DNA of 6,373 bases from Actinomycetota bacterium (GTDB taxonomy: Bacteria > Actinomycetota > Acidimicrobiia > Spongiisociales > UBA5794), in NCBI GenBank assembly GCA_003648875.1, contig QMQC01000115.1, positions 1 through 6,373 on the forward strand, given 5' to 3'. Below are positions 1-5,919 of this stretch, one piece after another. Every line of letters starts with the position of its first letter. Positions within the stretch are counted from its first letter, which is position 1. The position numbers and the translations under genes were made by a program. The notes beneath the pieces are model-generated. The model made no database searches and had not been told where the DNA came from. It worked only from the letters and a program-made list of their open reading frames with translations.

Positions 1-267
1 GCCCTATCCATGGGACTCGTGAACCGTGTCGTGCCGGATGAAGGCCTGATGGAGGAGACGATGAAGCTTGCCAGGCGTATCGCAAGCCGCGCACCGCTCT
101 CCCACGATCGGGTCAAGGCCCTGGTCAATCGGGCCACCGAGACAGATCTCGAGACAGGTCTCGAACTCGAATCGACCAGTCACGCCGTCCTGCGCGCAAG
201 TGAGGATCGTGACGAAGGAATTCAGGCATTCGTCGAGAAGCGAGCGCCAGAGTTCAAAGGAAGATGA
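1..267 (+). CDS. enoyl-CoA hydratase/isomerase family protein, C-terminal part
   Basis: This is the 3' end of a gene; the frame is open at base 1 and ends at TGA 265-267. The visible 88 residues begin ALSMGLVNRVVPDEGL, which matches the crotonase-family segment after the active site, where 'A..GLVN.VVP...L' leads into the C-terminal helical trimerisation region ('LARRIASRAPLSHDRVKALVN'). Crotonases are usually about 260 residues, so roughly two thirds, including the oxyanion-hole glycines and catalytic glutamates, lie outside the window. Family members act on CoA thioesters (hydration, isomerisation, C-C cleavage), so the exact reaction cannot be read from this part. The SDR gene starts 21 bases downstream on the same strand, which suggests one operon for CoA-ester turnover. 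The ATG at base 10 is internal, since family similarity begins before it. Confidence 0.82.
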   Translation, partial: ALSMGLVNRVVPDEGLMEETMKLARRIASRAPLSHDRVKALVNRATETDLETGLELESTSHAVLRASEDRDEGIQAFVEKRAPEFKGR

Positions 268-288
268 AAGCACCCAGGAGGTAGCGAC

Positions 289-1035
289 GTGAACGTGAAA
301 GACAGAGTTGCGATTGTCACCGGTTCTGGCCAAGGAATCGGCCAAGGAATCGCGAGTGTGCTTGCTGGGGCGGGGGCAAAGGTCGTGGTCAACGACCTGG
401 TTCCCGAGAGGGTTGATGAGGTCGTCGCCGAGCTCACGGCAGCGGGATACGACGTCACAGGCCATGCGGCCAACGTTGCGTCGGCTGAAGGTGCCGAGGG
501 CCTCGTTGCGGCTGCACTCGACGCCTACGGTCACATCGACATCCTCGTCAACAACGTCGGTATGGCGAGGGATGGCTGGCTCGCGAAGATGAGCGAGGAG
601 GATTGGGACACCGTTCTCACGGTGAACCTGAAATCCCAATTCCTCATGTGCCGCGCGGTGGCACCACACATGATGGATCAGAGTTACGGCCGGATCATCA
701 ACATCTCATCGCGAGCGTGGCTCGGTGGCCCCGGTCAGGCCAACTATGCAGCTTCGAAGGGAGCGGTGATCAGTCTGACGCGCACGCTGGCACTCGAGAT
801 GGCCAGATACGGCGTCACCGCAAACGCGATTGCGCCGGCACTCGTGGATACGCCTCTCTTCAGAGGTTTGAAGGATGAGGTTCAGGAGCGGCTGATCAAG
901 ACGATCCCTGCGCGCCGTATCGGCACTCCGGAGGACATCGGGAACGCCACCCTGTTTCTGGCAGCAGATGAGTCCTCCTACGTGACCGGTCAGACGCTCT
1001 ACGTGTGCGGTGGCCGAAGCTTGGGGGCAGGTTGA
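289..1035 (+). CDS. short-chain dehydrogenase/reductase (SDR, FabG-like), NAD(P)-dependent
   Basis: This classical SDR of 248 residues has the usual family length of about 250. Visible motifs are the Rossmann glycine loop TGSGQGIG (residues 11-18), D36 at the end of the second strand (often associated with NAD preference), NNVG at 88-91 (usually NNAG), N113, S140, and YAASK with Y153 and K157. The Asn-Ser-Tyr-Lys catalytic tetrad is therefore complete. The C-terminus, YVTGQTLYVCGG, is typical of the family. The GTG start at 289 has a strong ribosome binding site, AGGAGGT at 276-282. The likely reaction is oxidation or reduction of a hydroxyacyl/ketoacyl group, by analogy with FabG-type SDRs next to crotonases; the substrate is not determined. 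The gene sits between the crotonase and the LeuC-like gene (16-base gap to the GTG at 1052), consistent with co-transcription. Confidence 0.92.
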   Translation: MNVKDRVAIVTGSGQGIGQGIASVLAGAGAKVVVNDLVPERVDEVVAELTAAGYDVTGHAANVASAEGAEGLVAAALDAYGHIDILVNNVGMARDGWLAKMSEEDWDTVLTVNLKSQFLMCRAVAPHMMDQSYGRIINISSRAWLGGPGQANYAASKGAVISLTRTLALEMARYGVTANAIAPALVDTPLFRGLKDEVQERLIKTIPARRIGTPEDIGNATLFLAADESSYVTGQTLYVCGGRSLGAG

Positions 1036-1051
1036 GCGAGGTCCAGACACC

Positions 1052-2323
1052 GTGGGCATGACACTTGCAGAGCGCATCCTCGCCACAGCCGCAGGCAAGG
1101 ACGAGGTGGTGGCTGGGGAGTTCGTCGTTGCGGACATCGGTCTCGCCCTCTTGCATGACATTTTTGCCGCACAGGTATTCGACATGCTCGGTGAAGTGGG
1201 CGTGGATCGAATCTTCGATCCTGACAAGACCGTTGTCGTCATCGATCACCTCGTTCCTGCGCCGTCCGCTGAAGCAGCTGCACTGCATCAACGCATCAGA
1301 CAACACGTCACAAGACTCGGAATCAAGAGCTTCTACGATGCCGGCGAGGGAATCTGCCACCAGTTGCTCCCCGAGCGAGGACACGTTCGCCCCGGGATGC
1401 TCATCGTTGGAACCGACTCCCACACCACGACCTATGGGGCGCTCGGAGCGGGCGGTACGGGTATAGGTACCTCTGACATGGTGTACGCCCTCGCCACCGG
1501 ACGACTCTGGTTTCGAGTGCCTGAGACGATTCGATTCGAGTTGAGCGGTGACCTCGAGCAGGGAGTGACATGGAAGGACGTCATCCTGCATCTCGCAGGG
1601 CGCTTCGGTGCGGATGCGGCGCAGTACCGTGCGATGGAATTCGGCGGGCCTGCCGTGAAGAACGCTGACATGTCTTCCAGGTTGACCGTGTCGAACATGG
1701 CTGTCGAGATGGGGGCCAAATTCGGCCTCTTCGCCGCTGATGAGATCACGGACAGGTATCTCAGAGATCGTGGAGGAGAGGGCACCGAATCCTTCACCCC
1801 GGACTCGGATGCGAACTATGAGGCCGTCCACGAGGTTCTGCTGTCGGGCTTGCCACCCCAGGTCGCGATGCCGCACGAGGTTGATCGCGTCGGATCGGTG
1901 GTCGACGTCGAGGGTATCGCCATCGATCAGGCGTTCATCGGTTCATGCACGAACGGACGGATCGAGGATCTGCGGGCGGCAGCAGAAGTGCTGCAGGGAA
2001 GACATATCGCCTCGGGCGTTCGTCTTCTTGTCGTTCCCGCATCACGGGCGGTTCTCAAGGAAGCGTTGGATTCCGGTGTGCTGGCGACGCTTGTCGACGC
2101 CGGCGCCTCGGTTCTTGCGCCTGGGTGTGGGCCTTGCTTTGGCGGACATGGCGGGCTCCTCGGTCCGGGCGAACGCTGTATCGGCACACACAACCGCAAC
2201 TTCATCGGCAGGATGGGAAGCGCAGACGCCGAGATCTATCTCGGTTCGCCCGCGACTGTTGCAGCTTCTGCGCTTGCGGGCTCCATTGCCGATCCGAGAC
2301 ACCTGGAGGTGTCGAATGTCTGA
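1052..2323 (+). CDS. LeuC-like hydro-lyase large subunit (3-isopropylmalate dehydratase/homoaconitase family)
   Basis: This is the catalytic large subunit of a two-subunit [4Fe-4S] hydro-lyase, 423 residues, which fits the short (about 420-residue) LeuC/homoaconitase type. Visible hallmarks are GTDSHT (120-125), GSCTNGR with cluster ligand C299, and the CGPC pair C359/C362 followed by FGGHGG. NRNFIGRMGS and the YLGSPATVAASALAG block come after that. The family dehydrates a 2-hydroxy di- or tricarboxylate and rehydrates it at the neighbouring carbon. I chose GTG 1052 (product begins MGMTLAERIL, the usual start of this type), with a weak purine-rich site GCGAGGT at 1036-1042; ATG 1058 is the alternative. 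A start at 1010 would add residues inside the SDR gene. No leuA or leuB lies nearby, so the substrate may not be isopropylmalate. Confidence 0.88.
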   Translation: MGMTLAERILATAAGKDEVVAGEFVVADIGLALLHDIFAAQVFDMLGEVGVDRIFDPDKTVVVIDHLVPAPSAEAAALHQRIRQHVTRLGIKSFYDAGEGICHQLLPERGHVRPGMLIVGTDSHTTTYGALGAGGTGIGTSDMVYALATGRLWFRVPETIRFELSGDLEQGVTWKDVILHLAGRFGADAAQYRAMEFGGPAVKNADMSSRLTVSNMAVEMGAKFGLFAADEITDRYLRDRGGEGTESFTPDSDANYEAVHEVLLSGLPPQVAMPHEVDRVGSVVDVEGIAIDQAFIGSCTNGRIEDLRAAAEVLQGRHIASGVRLLVVPASRAVLKEALDSGVLATLVDAGASVLAPGCGPCFGGHGGLLGPGERCIGTHNRNFIGRMGSADAEIYLGSPATVAASALAGSIADPRHLEVSNV

Positions 2324-2816
2324 TGATCTTCTGACAGGGAGAGTGTGGAGATTCGATCACGACATCAGCACGGATGTGCTCTCGCCGGGGCAGTATGCGG
2401 TCGATCCCGTCGAGGTGCGAATGCTCCACGTCCTCGAGTCTGTGAACGCGGCTTTCGCTTCAGATGTGATGCAGGGAGATGTCGTTGTCGCAGGCCGGAA
2501 CTTCGGTTGTGGCTCAAGCCGCGAGACGGCCGCTGAGAACCTGAAGGCCCTTGGTGTGGCGTGCGTGGTGGCTGAGTCGTTCTCTCGCATCTTCATGCGA
2601 AACGCGGTTGCGCTTGGCCTACCGGTTGTTGTCTGTCCCGGCGTGCATGATGGTTTTGCCGATGGCGACCGGATCGAAGTCGAGCTCGGCACAGGCAGGA
2701 TCGTCAATATCGAAAGCGAGGCAGAGCTACGTGGAGATTCGCTGCCGTCTGAGATGCGCGAGATCCTCTCTGCAGGCGGGATCCTCGCCGTTCTCGAGGA
2801 CCAGACAGATCGTTGA
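2316..2816 (+). CDS. LeuD-like hydro-lyase small subunit (swivel domain)
   Basis: This 166-residue protein has the length of the archaeal/bacterial short LeuD type and partners the preceding large subunit. It begins GRVWRFDHDISTDVLSPGQY (residues 8-27), like the family's 'G.v..fgd.idTD.iiPgrY', and carries the swivel-domain hallmark GRNFGCGSSRE (60-70) with the substrate-binding Ser67/Ser68-Arg69 group. SFSRIFMRNA and GLPVV follow as in relatives. The ATG at 2316 overlaps the large-subunit stop by 8 bases, and GGAGG lies at 2305-2309, so translation is probably coupled. A much longer open frame reaches upstream to 1740, but only inside the large-subunit gene. The residues after PGQY are AVD, where known homoaconitases and isopropylmalate isomerases have LRT or LVY in this specificity loop. 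T71 follows SSRE where many relatives have His or Gln. This hints at a different substrate (inference). Confidence 0.87.
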   Translation: MSDDLLTGRVWRFDHDISTDVLSPGQYAVDPVEVRMLHVLESVNAAFASDVMQGDVVVAGRNFGCGSSRETAAENLKALGVACVVAESFSRIFMRNAVALGLPVVVCPGVHDGFADGDRIEVELGTGRIVNIESEAELRGDSLPSEMREILSAGGILAVLEDQTDR

Positions 2817-2832
2817 CTTGTAGGCATTTCTG

Positions 2833-2871
2833 TTGACGGGTATCCCGTACCCCCCGTACAGTCCGACGTAC
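2833..2871 (+). promoter_or_regulatory. candidate near-leaderless promoter with CGTAC repeats
   Basis: TTGACG at 2833-2838 and TACAGT at 2857-2862 form a plausible sigma-70-type promoter with an 18-base spacer. Transcription would begin near 2869, only a few bases before the ATG at 2874, and no Shine-Dalgarno sequence is visible, so the regulator mRNA may be nearly leaderless. Three copies of CGTAC occur at 2846-2850, 2855-2859 and 2867-2871, together with the GGG-tat-CCC inverted repeat at 2838-2846. These could form an operator for the regulator itself or another factor. The call rests on motif matching only. Confidence 0.45.
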
Positions 2872-2873
2872 TC

Positions 2874-3542
2874 ATGGCAGGTTTCACAACGATCGATCCT
2901 CAGGTGCAAGGCCCCTTGGCCGAGCTGCTCGAAGTCCTCGGGAGGACGGGAGACGCCATGGTTGCCATCGATGGCTCCTTTGGGATCATTGCCTGGAACG
3001 AGGCGGCCACTGAGCTCCTCGGCTATCCCGCGGACGAGGTGCTCGGGAGGTCATGCCACGAGATCCTGTGCTGGCGAGATCGGTGCGGAGACGCCGTCTG
3101 CAGCGGTCTGTGCCCAGCCGCTGAGCCCGGTGAGCCGGACGAGGTCGTTGACGCAGCGGAGGTGCTTGGCCGGTCCGCTTCCGGCAAGACGTTGTGGCTG
3201 AGCGCATCGACGATCGTGCCTCCGTTGGAGCTTCGGGGTGAGTGCAGGCTGGTTCATCTCATAAGGGAGGTCGCATTTCCGCCTGAGCTCGAGCGCGTGA
3301 TCGTGGAGCGACTGGGTGGATCGAGTCCGGGTACCGACGCCGGTGACGACAGGCTCGATGTCCTCACTCCAAGGGAGCGTGAAGTCCTTCAGCTCCTGAC
3401 AGAGGGTCTCGATGGCGCCGCGATAGCCGAGCGACTCTTCCTCTCCCAGGCAACGGTCCGCAACCACATCCAGCACATACTCGCCAAGCTTGGAGTACAT
3501 AGCCGGGTCGAGGCAGTGGCCCTCGCCCTGCGTCGGAGCTAA
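2874..3542 (+). CDS. PAS domain-containing LuxR-family transcriptional regulator
   Basis: This 222-residue protein has an N-terminal PAS domain (about residues 14-133; 'AMVAIDGSFGIIAWNEAATELLGY' is a typical PAS start) and a C-terminal LuxR/FixJ-type helix-turn-helix (about 162-220; LTPREREVLQLLTEG, then the recognition region SQATVRNHIQHILAKLGV). There is no receiver domain, so it is a one-component sensor-regulator rather than a phosphorelay response regulator. The PAS domain carries C61, C66, C71, C76 and C80, spaced 5, 5, 5 and 4 residues apart, in a segment otherwise resembling 'CHE.L..RD..G...C...CP' of related actinobacterial regulators. These could bind a metal or Fe-S cluster or act as a redox switch (inference). 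It lies 57 bases after the hydro-lyase genes with its own candidate promoter and probably regulates that operon or the convergent hemerythrin gene. The start ATG 2874 is the first good one and lacks a Shine-Dalgarno site. Confidence 0.88.
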   Translation: MAGFTTIDPQVQGPLAELLEVLGRTGDAMVAIDGSFGIIAWNEAATELLGYPADEVLGRSCHEILCWRDRCGDAVCSGLCPAAEPGEPDEVVDAAEVLGRSASGKTLWLSASTIVPPLELRGECRLVHLIREVAFPPELERVIVERLGGSSPGTDAGDDRLDVLTPREREVLQLLTEGLDGAAIAERLFLSQATVRNHIQHILAKLGVHSRVEAVALALRRS

Positions 3543-4096
3543 AGGATTTCCGCTGCCAATCGTTCGAGGTCATCCTTGGTCCGTCCTTCGAATCGACCGG
3601 AGCAGACCTCGTCGTACCGGGAGCAGAGCGTCTCACATGCTGGGCCGCTGATCATCCCATCAGCCATGTTGAACAAGATGTTGTCCTCTTTGGAGATGTG
3701 GGCAACGATGAGATCGATGAATCCGCGCGCCGCTTCACGCAATTGGTGGCCTGCCGCATTGTCGCCATCCTTGGCGGCCTCGATGTTCGATGCCATGGCG
3801 CGTACGAACACCCTGCCCTGGTCGTGCTCGTAGAGCATCACGGCGATCGGGCCTGAATCCCTCGGCATGCCCACGGCCTCAAGCCCGGGGAACAGAAGAT
3901 CCTCCTCCTTGCCGTGATGGCAGGCGTCAGCGAAGAGGCGGAAGAACGTAATACATTGATCGACCGTGTCGTAGTCGAGACCCACGCCGTCGTCTTCCAG
4001 GGCGAGCAGGTGATCGAGCCGTCTGGCAACCTTGAGGATGAGTTGATGTTCTTCGCGGAGAAGACCTGTTGGTGATGATGTGTCGTTGAGCGTCAT
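3539..4096 (-). CDS. hemerythrin HHE-domain protein
   Basis: This 185-residue helical protein has the di-iron ligand pattern of the hemerythrin/HHE cation-binding family. Visible candidates are H17 (REEHQ), H60/H61 with E64/E65 (CHHGKEEDLLFP), H91 (YEHDQGR) and H133 with E137 (HISKEDNILF). Family members bind O2, NO or iron and often serve in oxygen or nitrosative-stress sensing or protection; which applies here cannot be told. No signal peptide or membrane segment is seen, so it is likely cytoplasmic. I chose ATG at 4096 (MTLNDTSSPTG). A TTG nine bases upstream (4105) would add MHD, and neither has a clear ribosome binding site. It converges on the PAS-LuxR gene; the two stop codons share CTAA at 3539-3542, leaving no room for an intergenic terminator. 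Confidence 0.9.
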   Translation of the reverse strand: MTLNDTSSPTGLLREEHQLILKVARRLDHLLALEDDGVGLDYDTVDQCITFFRLFADACHHGKEEDLLFPGLEAVGMPRDSGPIAVMLYEHDQGRVFVRAMASNIEAAKDGDNAAGHQLREAARGFIDLIVAHISKEDNILFNMADGMISGPACETLCSRYDEVCSGRFEGRTKDDLERLAAEIL

Positions 4097-4160
4097 GTCG
4101 TGCAATCTAATCGCCGTTCAATGTGAAGTACGTCGGCGAACGGTCCAATGCGACCGACGG

Positions 4161-4166
4161 TATCAT
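4161..4166 (+). promoter_or_regulatory. candidate -10 box of the tRNA-Ala gene
   Basis: TATCAT matches TATAAT at five of six positions and ends 11 bases before the first base of the tRNA, a plausible place for the -10 element of a short 5' leader. The region 17-18 bases upstream (around 4137-4143, CGAACGG) is only a poor -35 match, so the call is tentative. Confidence 0.35.
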
Positions 4167-4177
4167 CCATCCGTTCC

Positions 4178-4251
4178 GGGGGTGTAGCTCAGTCCGGCAG
4201 AGCACTACGTTCGCAACGTAGGGGCCACGGGTTCGAATCCCGTCACCTCCA
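4178..4251 (+). tRNA. tRNA-Ala (anticodon CGC)
   Basis: The full cloverleaf can be folded by eye. The acceptor stem GGGGGTG (4178-4184) pairs with CACCTCC (4244-4250), with A4251 as discriminator. The D stem is GCTC/GAGC (4187-4190/4200-4203). The anticodon stem CTACG/CGTAG (4205-4209/4217-4221) encloses the loop TTCGCAA with anticodon CGC at 4212-4214, which reads GCG. The T stem ACGGG/CCCGT (4227-4231/4239-4243) encloses TTCGAAT. The acceptor stem has G at position 3 opposite T at position 70, the G3:U70 wobble pair that alanyl-tRNA synthetase recognises, so the anticodon and identity element agree. The 3' CCA is not encoded (ACAA follows), so it must be added after transcription. Confidence 0.96.
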
Positions 4252-4282
4252 CAACCGAGAGCCGTAATTGCAGGTTGCTGAC

Positions 4283-4308
4283 CCGCCCATATGTGCCGTT
4301 ATGGGCGG
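4283..4308. repeat. perfect inverted repeat (8-bp stem, 10-base loop) containing copy 1 of a 21-nt direct repeat
   Basis: CCGCCCAT (4283-4290) and ATGGGCGG (4301-4308) are perfect inverted complements around a 10-base loop. The stretch 4288-4308 recurs exactly at 5920-5940. No T-run follows, so it is not a classical intrinsic terminator. It lies between the tRNA and the start of the selenoprotein gene and could be a transcript hairpin, a protein-binding site or half of a recombination site. Confidence 0.7.
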
Positions 4309-4353
4309 TAGTGTCCGGGCCGTGATTGGTTCCGTCTGATAGGGTTGTTTCCA

Positions 4354-5781
4354 GTGACTCAGACGACGGTTGAATCGACGGCCCAGCCGGTTCTGCTGAT
4401 GCTTGTGGACATCAGCGGGTACACGAAGTTCATGGTGTCCCACGGCAAGGAATTGCGGCACAGCCAGTTGATCATCGGTGCGCTGCTTGAGAGCCTCATG
4501 GATCAGGTGGACGTGCCGTTGAGGGTTTCCTATGTCGAGGGCGATGCGCTCCTTCTCTACGCCATCAGAAGTGGCGACGCGGACGTGTGGCGTCGACGGA
4601 GTCAAAATCTTGTTGTGCGGCTTCTTTCGCTGTTCGAGGTGTTCAGGGAGCGCTTGCTTGAGATCGGTGCTTACAGCGTGTGCAAGTGTGGCGCTTGCGC
4701 CGAAGTCGGAGATCTCAAGCTAAAGATTATCGCCCACTCGGGCGAGGCGCTGCTGACCCATGTCGGGGAGTTCCCAACTCTGTCGGGAATCGACGTGATT
4801 ACGGTGCACCGTCTAGCGAAGAACTCTGTGCAAGAGGATGAGTACGTGCTGTTGACCGAAGCGGCCTATAGGGATCTCGGTCTGCCTCGGGAAGCCGAAG
4901 TGCGGGAGGGCAGCGAGGAATATGACACGGGCACGTTCAAGACGTACATCTATCTTCCTGAGGTGAATGTGACCTTGGACGAGGAAGAGATCCGAGCCCG
5001 CTTCTCGGATCAGAACGCGGCCGTGAAGATCCTCCGTGACGAGGTATCTCGCGAGTACACCGATGTGGCCTCGGAGCCGGATCGTGGATACCACTTCAAC
5101 ATTGGACGAGCGGCGTTGGCGATGAACGGTTACGAAGAAGAGTGGGTCGACAGGATTCCTGTGTCGTCTGTTGCTTCGTTCTCAGGCATGGGAAACCCGT
5201 TCCAAATGGGAATGCCCGTCGAGGGCGAGTACGTCGTCGATATCGGTTCCGGGGCGGGTGTGGATTCGATCATTGCGGCTCGTGCCGTCGGTCCAGCTGG
5301 ACATGTGATCGGTGTGGACATGACACAGGCGATGCTGGACAAGGCGAACGCAGCCAAGGCGGAACTCTTGCTGGATCAGCTCGAATTTCGGTCTGGGTAC
5401 TCCGAGTCGATACCGATATCTGACGGCTGGGCTGATCTCGTGATCTCCAACGGCGTCGTGAATCTTTCCCCCGACAAGGATCGGGTCTTTAGGGAGATCT
5501 TCCGCGTGCTCCGCCCCGGTGGTCGAATCCAGATCGCCGATATCACGGTCGATAAGGAGATCCCGGAGGGCGCAAAACACGACATAGACCTGTGGACCAG
5601 CTGAATAGCGGGGGCGCTGCTGGAAGCAGCGCTTGAGGCCACGGTCGTGGCTGCCGGATTTGAAGGGTTTGAGATCACGTGGAAAAAGGATGTGTTTGAA
5701 GGAGCCGCCGTGCCGCGCAAGGAAGTCTCCTACTTCGGCACACGCGGAGTCAACTTCCGGGCTTACAAGCCAGAGGCTTAG
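4354..5781 (+). CDS. selenoprotein: DUF2652-like domain fused to a SAM-dependent methyltransferase, Sec at TGA 5602-5604
   Basis: The gene encodes a predicted 475-residue protein if the in-frame TGA at 5602-5604 is read as selenocysteine (residue 417). Residues about 12-205 resemble DUF2652, a class III nucleotide-cyclase-like domain: VDISGYT (D19), EGD (D64), CKCGAC (C110, C112, C115), then GIDVITVHRLAKN. Residues about 225-475 are a class I methyltransferase of the kind often labelled arsenite methyltransferase-like: SSVASFSGMGNPF, SAM motif VVDIGSGAG (294-302), D322, ISNGVVNL, FRVLRPGGR, then DLWTS-TGA-IAGAL. Relatives read WTGC-IAGAL, so the TGA sits at the family Cys. The next 58 codons (GFEGFEI..., YFGTRGVNFRAYKP) match the family's C-terminus and end at TAG 5779-5781. 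The GTG at 4354 follows AGGG at 4341-4344; an in-frame TTG at 4345 is possible. Conventional gene calling would stop at 5604. The substrate is unknown. Confidence 0.85.
5602..5632 (+). promoter_or_regulatory. bacterial SECIS-like element (TGA plus downstream hairpin)
   Basis: After the in-frame TGA (5602-5604), GCGCTGC (5614-5620) pairs perfectly with GCAGCGC (5626-5632). T5621-A5625 can extend the stem to 8 bp, leaving the loop GGA (5622-5624). Bacterial SECIS elements are stem-loops within the coding region shortly after UGA, with a G among the first two loop bases and a UGA-to-loop distance of roughly 16-37 nt; here it is 17 nt. They recruit SelB with Sec-tRNA. The stem lies in the codons for ALLEAAL. 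The bulged U of the E. coli fdhF element is not obvious here. Confidence 0.82.
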
Positions 5782-5919
5782 CTAGAACCTTGCCACACAG
5801 CGTATGGTCTCCTTAACGCCTTCATACCTCATCAGGTGATGTCCAACGCTCCCCAGTGGCTGCGGGCCTATTCAAACGCCCGCCCAAGACTCGCAATATG
5901 TCCGGACCGACGGGGCAAG

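Noticed and set aside
896..1876. 326-codon open frame on the minus strand across the SDR/LeuC-like genes
   Set aside because: It lies wholly opposite well-supported coding sequence, its translation resembles no family I know, and long antisense frames are common in high-GC genes.
1740..2315. Long 5' extension of the LeuD-like frame
   Set aside because: It is inside the LeuC-like gene in another frame. Family similarity begins only at ATG 2316, which has a ribosome binding site.
265..2816. Genome-wide reassignment of TGA to an amino acid
   Set aside because: Four genes here end at TGA at the expected family lengths, with the next start close by.
4178..4308. Integrated element using the tRNA as att site
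   Set aside because: The direct repeat does not include tRNA sequence and there is no integrase or phage gene in the window.
5602..5604. TGA as the true end of the methyltransferase gene, or as a pseudogene mutation
   Set aside because: Downstream codons are family-like to the natural C-terminus, the stop replaces the family Cys, and a SECIS-like hairpin follows. Sequencing error cannot be fully excluded.
5044..5781. Naming the methyltransferase arsM
   Set aside because: The domain lacks the other Cys residues that ArsM uses for As(III), and its N-terminal segment belongs to a different subgroup, so the substrate is open.
5826..5841. Interlocked short inverted repeats (ACCT/AGGT, CATC/GATG)
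   Set aside because: Four-base arms are expected by chance; no further support.
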